Below, piece by piece: positions 1 through 5,678 of a DNA stretch of 7,103 bases. Position 1 is the first letter of the stretch, and each line of letters starts with the position of its first letter. A program made the translations under genes and the position numbers. A model generated the notes under the pieces. The model ran no database searches, was not told where the DNA came from, and saw only the letters and a list, made by a program, of their open reading frames with translations. The stretch comes from Bacillota bacterium. Lineage in GTDB: Bacteria > Bacillota > Clostridia > Christensenellales > CAG-138. Where the stretch lies: the NCBI GenBank assembly GCA_016288175.1, contig JAEEYN010000080.1:1-7103 (forward strand), read 5' to 3'.

Positions 1-5
1 TGGCC

Positions 6-1289
6 TCAATCCCACGGGCTGACGGCAAGCAGCTGCGCCTGCGGCTCGTCCTCGGTAAGATCATAGCGGACAAGGCAGGAGCCGTAGCTCATATTTCTGC
101 CGTCATGAACGAACCTCAAATGGCTGTAGACGACGAAAAGCTCATTTATGTCACCGTAAATATCCAAATCGCAGCCGTAGGCATCGACGTTAAAACCGAT
201 ATCTTCGAAGAAGGAAAGCTCTTTTTCGATCCTTTTCAATACATTGCCGCTCATGTCAGTAATGATCAATTCCTGACCGGGGTATGTGATGTTGACAGTG
301 CCGCCGCCGATCAAATGGGCCGATCCGAAATCCGGATATTCAAATACAACCTTGAGCTCTCCGTTTAAAATCTGCATCAGTTCCGGATTTCTTTCAAAGT
401 TCGTCTCGGGAACAAGCCATATGTTTCCGTCGTTCTCGACCCACATGTCATACATCCCACCGAATATTATTGCCTCGTCGCTTGAATAAAGCTTTTCTAG
501 CTCCTCGGTTTCGATATTCCAACGGAAAATCTCAAGCGTTGAAGTGTTGAGCATCGGTCCCGCATCCGGTACGGAAAAATATACGTAGCCGTCAATGTAA
601 AAGAGTTTGGGCCAGATCGTCATTCCGCAATCGTCTTTTTCATAAATCGTTCGGTATTCGCCTGTTTCCGGATCAAGACTGACGATTGCAAAGCGGATGA
701 TAGGTTCCGATTCCTCAACATACTCATATGATATCCAGCCGTAAAGCTTTCCCCTGTGGAGATCGAACCTCTGCGGCCATGAAAAGTCCTGCGTTTCTCC
801 GAAATCGAGCTCTCTCACCATTTCCCTTCCGGTTCCGTCCGAATTCATTCTGAAAAGCGCAGGACCCTTGTATTCGGGAGTCCATACGCCCGAAACGTAA
901 AACAGCTTTTCTCCGGACGAAAACAGGGATTTCGCATGGGAGTTGACAAAGCCGCCGCAATTTTTGTTTTCCATCCCGGCTTCGTCGTGAGTGCATTCGG
1001 GCTTGGGGCAGAGCACGCCGGAAATGCCGCTTTGTTTATCATAATAATAGAGATACTTCCCACTGAAGGAGCAATAATAATATGCATCGTCGGTTTCGAT
1101 GATATTCTGATAGCCCCTTCCGAAGCGGTTGTCAAAATCAGATCCATTCTTGCTTTCTGCCAGATGCGAATCCATTTCCGACGGAAAAGCGGTATCAGAA
1201 ACGGTTACAAGGCTTTGATCTTTAGGAACAGTGCAAGAAAAAAGGACAAGCAACATAAAGAGCAGTAAGATAAACAGATGCTTCTTCAT
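6..1289 (-). CDS. Putative beta-propeller-like lipoprotein with a Cys/His motif
   Basis: Predicted 427-residue exported lipoprotein of unknown function. The N-terminus is MKK plus a long hydrophobic stretch ending in a lipobox, L16-F17-S18-C19, so C19 should be lipidated and the protein held on the outer face of the membrane. The remainder is rich in short beta-strand-like segments with repeated Tyr/Phe/Trp (YYYC around 70-73, KLFY, KLYGW, VYFS, NIWLV), resembling DUF5050/TolB-like propeller lipoproteins of gut Clostridia; that assignment is from pattern memory. A motif C94-x4-C99-x-H101-x9-C111 may bind metal or form disulfides. I chose ATG at 1289 because GTGGTG lies just upstream and supplies a GGTG Shine-Dalgarno; the in-frame GTG at 1301 would lack one. 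The stop is inside the window, so the gene is complete. It has its own promoter. Its GC content is clearly lower than that of its neighbours, so it may be a later acquisition. The ORF is secure; the function is not. Confidence 0.85.
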   Translation of the reverse strand: MKKHLFILLLFMLLVLFSCTVPKDQSLVTVSDTAFPSEMDSHLAESKNGSDFDNRFGRGYQNIIETDDAYYYCSFSGKYLYYYDKQSGISGVLCPKPECTHDEAGMENKNCGGFVNSHAKSLFSSGEKLFYVSGVWTPEYKGPALFRMNSDGTGREMVRELDFGETQDFSWPQRFDLHRGKLYGWISYEYVEESEPIIRFAIVSLDPETGEYRTIYEKDDCGMTIWPKLFYIDGYVYFSVPDAGPMLNTSTLEIFRWNIETEELEKLYSSDEAIIFGGMYDMWVENDGNIWLVPETNFERNPELMQILNGELKVVFEYPDFGSAHLIGGGTVNITYPGQELIITDMSGNVLKRIEKELSFFEDIGFNVDAYGCDLDIYGDINELFVVYSHLRFVHDGRNMSYGSCLVRYDLTEDEPQAQLLAVSPWD

Positions 1290-1380
1290 AATTTTCACCA
1301 CTGTATTTTACTATTAATCGGCAGAGCCGAAAAAACCGAGTGCGCAAAGACGATCCATAAACAACTCCACTTATACATAT

Positions 1381-1409
1381 ATTATGCTATATTGTTGCAC
1401 GGTTGTCAA
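1381..1409 (-). promoter_or_regulatory. Sigma-A-type promoter of the propeller lipoprotein gene
   Basis: On the minus strand the -35 is TTGACA (1409-1404, perfect consensus) and the -10 is CATAAT (1386-1381, five of six), with a 17-base spacer. Transcription should begin near 1374, giving a leader of about 85 bases before the ATG at 1289. It sits just downstream of the peptidase gene's stop codon, so the lipoprotein can be transcribed independently of that gene. No terminator is visible between the two, so read-through is also possible. Confidence 0.8.
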
Positions 1410-1433
1410 TGTTAAATTCAATAAATCGCCCTT

Positions 1434-1455
1434 GGATTTTTGCGGATTTTTGCGG
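1434..1455. repeat. Two-copy 10-bp tandem repeat
   Basis: GGATTTTTGC occurs at 1434-1443 and again at 1444-1453, followed by GG that begins a third copy. It lies immediately after the stop codon of the NlpC/P60 gene and upstream of the -35 of the lipoprotein promoter. It may be a simple slippage repeat or a binding site; nothing in the sequence decides. Confidence 0.6.
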
Positions 1456-1456
1456 T

Positions 1457-2095
1457 TCATAGCCGCATCATAAACGCGAACCGTCTGAAATAGGAAAAGC
1501 TGTCGCCGAGGCGCGTTACGACGACGCCGTCGAAGCTCGGCGAACAGTGCGCGACAAGAGGCTCCCCGTCCTCCGCGAAGCCGATCACGAGACCGACATG
1601 GTTGCTCTTTGCGCCGGGGTATTCATTCGCGAAAACGAGGTCGCCGGGGCGGAGCTCCGCCCTTTCGATCGCTTCCGAATTGACCCACTGGTGCCATGTC
1701 CCCGCGCCGACGTTTTCGCTCGTCCACTCCCTGCCGCGCCCGAGCTGGGCGAAGCACCACTGCACGAAGCCGGAGCAGTCGAGGCCATAGGGTATCACGG
1801 TGCCCGTCGTGCTGTGGCCGGTGCTCGTGACCTCCCTGGGCGTGCCCCAGTCCGGGTCCGGCCCCTTCGCGAAGCTTTTGCCGCCCCAGAAATAGCCGAC
1901 CTTTCCGACGAGCGAGACCGCGGCTTCGACGAGCTCGTGCTGTTCTTCGGAAGTGTATTCGTTCCTTTCGAGCGCTTCCGCGATCTGTGCCTCCGTGAGA
2001 GGCCTGTTCCCCGGCGCGCATGCTGAGAGCGCCGTCAGCGCCGCGAGAAGCGCGCACATGACCGCGCGCAGGATATCGGGCATATGTTTCCTCAT
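1457..2095 (-). CDS. NlpC/P60-family cell-wall peptidase, lipoprotein
   Basis: Predicted 212-residue lipid-anchored papain-like peptidase. NlpC/P60 enzymes cleave peptide stems of peptidoglycan, most often between gamma-D-Glu and the diamino acid. The signal peptide ends in a lipobox, L23-S24-A25-C26. After a short helical linker (33-60) comes the catalytic domain (about 61-212), opening with the family's Y-F-W-G-G (68-72). The expected triad is present: C107 in DCSGF, H166 in NHVGL and H183 in AHCSP. A 30-residue insert between the WGG motif and the catalytic Cys, containing DPDWG and TGHSTTGT, is a feature I associate with clostridial members. I chose ATG at 2095 because GGGGGAG precedes it by five bases. 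The longer frame from 2161 would begin inside the -35 element. The gene is markedly GC-rich compared with the minus-strand gene downstream of it. Catalytic competence is likely; exact bond specificity is not readable. Confidence 0.93.
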   Translation of the reverse strand: MRKHMPDILRAVMCALLAALTALSACAPGNRPLTEAQIAEALERNEYTSEEQHELVEAAVSLVGKVGYFWGGKSFAKGPDPDWGTPREVTSTGHSTTGTVIPYGLDCSGFVQWCFAQLGRGREWTSENVGAGTWHQWVNSEAIERAELRPGDLVFANEYPGAKSNHVGLVIGFAEDGEPLVAHCSPSFDGVVVTRLGDSFSYFRRFAFMMRL

Positions 2096-2132
2096 TCGCA
2101 CTCCCCCTTTTTTCGACCGTGCTTTTTCTACA

Positions 2133-2161
2133 ATATTAACATCTGCGCCGCGAGCGGGCAA
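2133..2161 (-). promoter_or_regulatory. Predicted promoter of the NlpC/P60 gene
   Basis: On the minus strand there is a -10 TAATAT (2138-2133) with a weak -35 TTGCCC (2161-2156) at a 17-base spacing. The expected start near 2126 would leave a leader of about 30 bases, containing the Shine-Dalgarno GGGGGAG. The poor -35 together with a palindrome directly upstream fits a promoter that needs an activator, which is inference. Confidence 0.55.
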
Positions 2162-2162
2162 C

Positions 2163-2181
2163 AGAATTTTTGTAAAATTCT
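2163..2181. promoter_or_regulatory. Perfect palindrome, candidate operator (CodY-box-like)
   Basis: AGAATTTT (2163-2170), then TGT, then AAAATTCT (2174-2181): an 8-bp perfect inverted repeat with a 3-base spacer. The arms match the known CodY box AATTTTCWGAAAATT at all twelve arm positions, but the three central bases differ. It is centred about 46 bases upstream of the predicted start of the NlpC/P60 transcript and directly abuts its -35. It also lies about 105-120 bases upstream of the divergent xpaC promoter. A regulator site is plausible; naming CodY is tentative. Confidence 0.45.
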
Positions 2182-2285
2182 TGTGTGGATTGTGACATTT
2201 TGGTGATACACGGTTTTTTTGATCTTATTTATATTTGCCATTGCCGTTCTGCACGCTGTTTTGACTATTTCGGGACGTGTATGTA

Positions 2286-2314
2286 TTGAAAACCTGCGGG
2301 CGAAATGGTATAAT
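2286..2314 (+). promoter_or_regulatory. Sigma-A promoter of the xpaC-telA-LemA-TPM operon
   Basis: TTGAAA (2286-2291) and a perfect TATAAT (2309-2314) are separated by 17 bases. The predicted start is near 2321, leaving a structured leader of about 99 bases before the xpaC ATG. This is the only near-consensus promoter seen upstream of the plus-strand gene cluster, so it is the likely main promoter of the whole operon. Confidence 0.85.
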
Positions 2315-2345
2315 TACCCGTGAAAACCGGAGCAAAAAGCGCAAA

Positions 2346-2387
2346 GGCAAGCCCGCAGGCCGCAAGGGACCGTCGGGGCTGCCTTTT
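2346..2387 (+). promoter_or_regulatory. Leader hairpin with short T run, possible attenuator
   Basis: In the operon leader GGCA-A-GCCC (2346-2354) can pair with GGGC-TGCC (2376-2383), giving eight base pairs with one bulged A, followed by TTTT (2384-2387). The shape resembles a weak intrinsic terminator placed between promoter and first gene. The T run is short and no alternative antiterminator is obvious, so regulation is only suggested. Confidence 0.3.
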
Positions 2388-2419
2388 CGGCGAACCGCTC
2401 CGAAGAAGGAGGCCGGCAA

Positions 2420-3064
2420 ATGGCAGAACAAAAGAGAACTGTCGAAAAGAAAGTCAGGTCGGGTTGGCCGATGCTCATCACCGCGATGCTGATCATCGTT
2501 TTCGGTTTGATATTCCCTCTCTACCGCATTTGGGGGATCATCGTCACCGCCGTGCTCGGCGTTGCCGCATTCCTGATCCTGAGGCTGATCTTCCCCGCGA
2601 AAACGGAGATCGTCGAATTGCCGCCGGAGTACAAAACCGGCATTGCGGAGCTCGACAAAGCGCTGCTCGAAGCGGACGGGCATCTTGCTTCCCTGCGCCA
2701 GCTCAACGACCGCATCCCGAACGAAAGGATCACCGCTTCCATCAACAGGATGGTCGACGCGGGCGACAAGATCGTTGCGGAGCTTGCGCGCAAGCCCGAA
2801 AAAGCCCGCGGTATGCGCCGTTTCCTGACCTATTACCTGCCCACGGCGCAGAAGCTCATGGAGAGCTACGCGATGCAGCAGGATCTCGGCGCCACCGGCG
2901 ACAACCTCAACGAGATCAAGATGAGGATCGAAAACAACTCCGAAACGATCGCAAGGAGCTTCGAAACGAGCCTCGATTCGCTCTACCAGAACGAAGCGAT
3001 CGATATCAGCTCCGATATCGCCGTGCTTGACGCGATGGTCAACAGCGACAGGCCCGCCAACTGA
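2420..3064 (+). CDS. xpaC: XpaC-like membrane protein (5-bromo-4-chloroindolyl phosphate hydrolysis family)
   Basis: Predicted 214-residue membrane protein of the XpaC family. The family name comes from a Bacillus plate phenotype, not from a proven enzyme activity. Two adjacent hydrophobic segments (about 17-34 and 36-58) form a hairpin in the membrane, with a short basic N-terminus (KRTVEKKVR) expected on the cytoplasmic side. The rest (about 60-214) is helical and charged and contains the signature RRFLTYYLPTA at 133-143, the best family identifier here. The start is set by AAGGAGG at 2406-2412, seven bases before the ATG. It is the first gene of the cluster, 118 bases before telA. XpaC and TelA genes are adjacent in many Bacillota, including xpaC-yaaN of Bacillus subtilis, so the two products probably work together at the membrane. 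No catalytic residues can be named. Confidence 0.88.
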   Translation: MAEQKRTVEKKVRSGWPMLITAMLIIVFGLIFPLYRIWGIIVTAVLGVAAFLILRLIFPAKTEIVELPPEYKTGIAELDKALLEADGHLASLRQLNDRIPNERITASINRMVDAGDKIVAELARKPEKARGMRRFLTYYLPTAQKLMESYAMQQDLGATGDNLNEIKMRIENNSETIARSFETSLDSLYQNEAIDISSDIAVLDAMVNSDRPAN

Positions 3065-3122
3065 TCAAGCCCCGCTCCCGCTGCCGCCCCGGAATTCATC
3101 CAAGCGCCGTCCCCGCGCGTTT

Positions 3123-3152
3123 ATTACAGGAGGAAACTCCGAAAGATATTAT
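3123..3152 (+). promoter_or_regulatory. Possible weak internal promoter before telA, with an orphan Shine-Dalgarno hairpin
   Basis: In an AT-rich patch of an otherwise GC-rich region, ATTACA (3123-3128, four of six -35 matches) and TATTAT (3147-3152) are 18 bases apart. Initiation near 3159 would leave a short leader holding telA's own Shine-Dalgarno. Between them GGAG-GAAA-CTCC (3129-3140) is a perfect 4-bp stem with a GAAA tetraloop. It includes an AGGAGG (3128-3133) that has no start codon at working distance. Promoter function is uncertain. Confidence 0.35.
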
Positions 3153-3182
3153 CAAACCATTAACTGAAAGGAAGAAACCGCA

Positions 3183-4346
3183 ATGGAAGAAAAGAAATCA
3201 ACGATCCCCGAGCTGACTCTCGATCCCGTCACCGAGCCCGAAGAGAAGGAGCAGGTACCCACTGCCGAAGAGACCGACAAAACGATGCAGGAGATCATCG
3301 TCGCAAGTTCCAGCCTCTCCCCCGAGGAGCTCGCCGCGGTCGACAGCTTCGCCCAGAAGATCGACATCACGAACTCGACCCAGATCATGCAGTACGGTTC
3401 CGCAAGCCAGCAGAAGCTTTCCCAGTTCGCGGACGGCGCCCTCGGTGCGGTTCGCACGAAGGACCTCGGCGAGACCGGCGAGATGATCACTTCGCTGATC
3501 GCGGAGCTCAAGGGCTTCAATGACGACACCGAAAAGAAAGGCCTGCGCGGTTTCCTGAAGAAGAAGGGCCGCAAGATCGAAGCGCTGAAGCTGCGCTATG
3601 ACAAGGCCGAAGTCAATGTTGACCGCATCGCCGGCAACCTCGAACAGCACCAGGTCGTTCTTATGAAGGATGTTGCGATGCTCGACCAGATGTACGAGCG
3701 CAACCTCGATTACTTCAAGGAGATCTCGATGTACATCCTCGCCGGCAAGCAGAAGCTCGAGACCGAGCGCAAGACCACTCTCCCCGAGCTGCTCCGCAAA
3801 GCCGATGAATCCGGCCTGCCCGAAGACGCCCAGAAGGCAAGGGATTTCGCGGACCTCTGCACCCGCTTCGAAAAGAAGATCTACGACCTTGAGCTGACCC
3901 GCAACATCAGTCTCCAGATGGCGCCGCAGATCCGCCTCATCCAGAACAACGACACCATGATGGCGGAGAAGATCCAGACCTCCATCGTCAACACCATCCC
4001 GCTCTGGAAGAGCCAGATGGTCCTCGCTCTCGGCATCGCGCATTCGCAGGAAGCCATCAGCGCCCAGCATGCTGTGACCGAGATGACCAACGAGCTGCTG
4101 AAGAAGAACGCCGAAACGCTGCATATGGCGACCGTTGAGGCGGCGAAGGAGAGCGAGCGCGGCATCGTCGACATCGAGACGCTGACCGACACCAACCAGA
4201 AGCTCATCAACACCATGGACGACGTTCTCCGCATCCAGAAAGAGGGCCACGACAAGCGCGTTGCCGCCGAGGCCGAGCTCAACAGGATCGAAACTCAGCT
4301 CAAGCAGAAGCTGGTCGAAGTCACCGGTATCCGCCCCGAGCAGTGA
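3183..4346 (+). CDS. telA: TelA/KlaA-like toxic anion resistance family protein
   Basis: Predicted 387-residue soluble, almost entirely helical protein of the TelA family. The family was named for plasmid tellurite resistance but is widespread on chromosomes, where its molecular role is unresolved; links to the Ter stress network and the cell envelope are proposed. An acidic, disordered N-terminus (1-35) precedes the family core. Recognisable stretches are a very basic segment at 118-131 (KKGLRGFLKKKGRK), YILAGKQKLE at 184-193, LTRNISLQMAPQIRLIQNND at 238-257 and IPLWKSQ at 272-278. Long heptad-like helices run to the end. No signal peptide or membrane span is seen, so it is cytoplasmic, possibly recruited by the XpaC partner. 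The ATG follows AAAGGAAG (3167-3174) by eight bases, and an in-frame stop at 3165 excludes a longer form. Length is normal for the family. Substrate is unknown. Confidence 0.93.
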   Translation: MEEKKSTIPELTLDPVTEPEEKEQVPTAEETDKTMQEIIVASSSLSPEELAAVDSFAQKIDITNSTQIMQYGSASQQKLSQFADGALGAVRTKDLGETGEMITSLIAELKGFNDDTEKKGLRGFLKKKGRKIEALKLRYDKAEVNVDRIAGNLEQHQVVLMKDVAMLDQMYERNLDYFKEISMYILAGKQKLETERKTTLPELLRKADESGLPEDAQKARDFADLCTRFEKKIYDLELTRNISLQMAPQIRLIQNNDTMMAEKIQTSIVNTIPLWKSQMVLALGIAHSQEAISAQHAVTEMTNELLKKNAETLHMATVEAAKESERGIVDIETLTDTNQKLINTMDDVLRIQKEGHDKRVAAEAELNRIETQLKQKLVEVTGIRPEQ

Positions 4347-4392
4347 TCCGCTCAAAAGAGCATTGAACCGAACTTTCAACCATCAGAACCTC

Positions 4393-4427
4393 CCCCGCCG
4401 CTCCCGTTTTCCGGCAGCGGCGCGGGG
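4393..4427 (+). promoter_or_regulatory. Strong intercistronic hairpin between telA and the LemA-like gene
   Basis: CCCCGCCGCT (4393-4402) pairs with AGCGGC plus GGGG (4416-4421 and 4424-4427), with two bases bulged (4422-4423). An inner CCG/CGG extends the stem around a TTTTC loop. No T run follows, so it should not act as a standard intrinsic terminator. It may mark an mRNA processing or stability point inside the operon. No convincing new promoter is seen in the 129-base gap, although TATAAG occurs at 4449 without a -35. Confidence 0.5.
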
Positions 4428-4475
4428 ATCATCCGTCCGCTGCGATCGTATAAGGTCGGGAAAGGAGTCAGGAAA

Positions 4476-5033
4476 ATGAAGAAACTCGCGAAAAACGTGC
4501 CGCTCTGCACAGCAATTCTGATCGTTGTTGCGATCCTCGCCGTGCCTCTCCTCGGCGGGCTCAAGCTTTCCCGCGCTGTCAAAGGCGCGGAAAACAGGTT
4601 TGAGCAGATTCTTTCAACGCCTCTCGCAGCGAACAACAAGGATATCAACAGCGACGCCAAGAAGGTCATCAACGCCGCAAGAACGCTCCTCGACAAAGGC
4701 AACCGGCTTTCGAACGGTTCAACCGTGATCGAAGAGCGCGGAACAAGCCTCCTTGAAGCGATCGAAGCATGCGACGGCGCGAAGACCGGCGTTGAGAAGT
4801 ACCTCACCTGCGAAGCGCTGGATTCCGCGATTGAGCTTTACTACAATGCCTTCAACGCCGAAGGCAGAGCCGAGCTCGAAACGGACAAGCTGCGTGCCGA
4901 TTCCGCCTACCACCTGATCAAGAACACCTATCGCCAGGCCTATGCCGCCTACCGGCAGACGACCACCGAGCTGGTCTCCGGGTTCCCCGCCTCTCAGATC
5001 GCGGGTCTTTTCGGGATCGGGGGTGGAAAGTAA
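4476..5033 (+). CDS. Divergent LemA-family membrane protein
   Basis: Predicted 185-residue protein with the LemA layout: a short basic N-terminus (MKKLAK), one membrane helix (about 9-28), then a long helical bundle. LemA proteins lie at the membrane and have no established biochemical activity. Supporting signatures are YYNAFN at 122-127, a Tyr-rich AYAAYRQ at 155-161 and the C-terminal GFPASQIAGLFGIG (169-182). The last corresponds to the family's terminal F-P-x-x-x-I-A-G-x-F-G motif. The central region departs from typical LemA proteins (ANNKDINSDAKK), so this is a diverged member. AAAGGAG at 4461-4467 lies eight bases before the ATG. Its TAA stop abuts the ATG of the first TPM gene, indicating translational coupling. 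LemA and TPM (YgcG-like) genes are frequent neighbours in bacteria, which strengthens both calls. Its function is inferred only through this association. Confidence 0.78.
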   Translation: MKKLAKNVPLCTAILIVVAILAVPLLGGLKLSRAVKGAENRFEQILSTPLAANNKDINSDAKKVINAARTLLDKGNRLSNGSTVIEERGTSLLEAIEACDGAKTGVEKYLTCEALDSAIELYYNAFNAEGRAELETDKLRADSAYHLIKNTYRQAYAAYRQTTTELVSGFPASQIAGLFGIGGGK

Positions 5034-5678
5034 ATGAAATCAAAAACGAGGCTCACCGCTCTCGTTATCGCAATTGCAATGCTTTTGCTTCTCGGTTCCT
5101 CCCCCGCTGCGGCGTTTGATCCCACAGGCGGAAACAACTGCAGCGACGGGTCCGGGATCCTTTCCGAAAGAACGGTCCGCTTCCTTGCCGACCGCAACGA
5201 ATACCTTGCCGCGAACTGCAGCGGCGCCGCGATCTTCGTGATGACCGTACGCTCCCTCGAAGGGGATACCGTTGAAAACTATGCCACAGCCGTGATGCGC
5301 AGCCGCAGGATCGGCGACGCAAACGAAAAAAACGGCGTGCTGCTGCTCCTCGCGATCGAGGATAACGAATACATTATCGTTCCCGGCAGCGGGCTCAGGA
5401 ACATTCTGACCCCCGCCGTGCTGACCTCGGTCAATGCCGGCTCCTGCCAGCCGTATTTCGAGACCGGGGATTACGACACCGCCGTGCTCGAAACCGTCCG
5501 CAAGCTCAGCGAATATATCATCGCCGGCTACGGCATCAGTTCGGACGGCTCGCAAGGCGTCGAGGGCGGATGCGCCCGCATTTCCTGCTCCTGCCGCGAG
5601 GTGGGGCTCTTCTCGCTCGCTGCATGCAGCGCCTGCGTCGCTGCAGAGCTCAGCGGCTCATTCGGAGGTGACAGATGA
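5034..5678 (+). CDS. Secreted TPM-domain protein, Cys-rich C-terminus (TPM-1)
   Basis: Predicted 214-residue extracytoplasmic protein with one TPM domain (TLP18.3/Psb32/MOLO-1 family). A signal peptide (1-27) ends in PAAA before F28, a normal signal peptidase I site. The TPM domain (about 34-163) shows the family's NEKNGVLLLLA (98-107), a VPGSGL equivalent of the usual GyGLe segment (116-121) and PYFETGDYDTA (140-150). Cysteines C36, C62 and C138 recur at identical spacing in the next gene's product; an ungapped hand alignment over 129 residues gives about 54 identities. The C-terminus (175-214) carries C180, C185, C187, C198 and C201 and a short weakly hydrophobic stretch (189-205), but no convincing membrane helix and no Gly-rich tail. 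It therefore looks shortened relative to the sister protein. The start abuts the upstream stop and the end overlaps the next start by four bases. Role unknown; envelope-associated. Confidence 0.85.
   Translation: MKSKTRLTALVIAIAMLLLLGSSPAAAFDPTGGNNCSDGSGILSERTVRFLADRNEYLAANCSGAAIFVMTVRSLEGDTVENYATAVMRSRRIGDANEKNGVLLLLAIEDNEYIIVPGSGLRNILTPAVLTSVNAGSCQPYFETGDYDTAVLETVRKLSEYIIAGYGISSDGSQGVEGGCARISCSCREVGLFSLAACSACVAAELSGSFGGDR

Noticed and set aside
1318..1340. Hairpin CGGC-AGA-GCCG followed by A6 in the leader of the lipoprotein gene
   Set aside because: The stem is only four to five base pairs. On the minus strand the T run comes before the stem, not after it, so it does not read as a terminator for the minus-strand genes.
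2331..2390. Cyclic-di-GMP (GEMM-I) riboswitch-like words such as GCGCAAAG and GGCAAGCCC ... GGGGCTGCC
   Set aside because: The segment between the outer pairs is only about 20 bases, too short for the two helices of that class, and the conserved core order is absent.
2320..3030. 236-codon open frame overlapping xpaC in another plus frame
   Set aside because: It is Arg/Ala-rich shadow sequence, starts at the transcription start region with no ribosome binding site, and the xpaC frame carries the recognised membrane helices and YYLP motif.
3198..4379. 393-codon open frame antisense to telA
   Set aside because: It is a shadow of the GC-rich third codon positions of telA. It has no ribosome binding site or promoter that I can see, and its translation is a Leu/Val/Asp/Glu-rich string unlike a folded family. 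The sense frame has clear TelA motifs.
4393..4427. Operon terminator after telA
   Set aside because: The hairpin is strong but is followed by GGGGATCATCC rather than a T run, so a standard intrinsic terminator is not supported; kept as an intercistronic hairpin.
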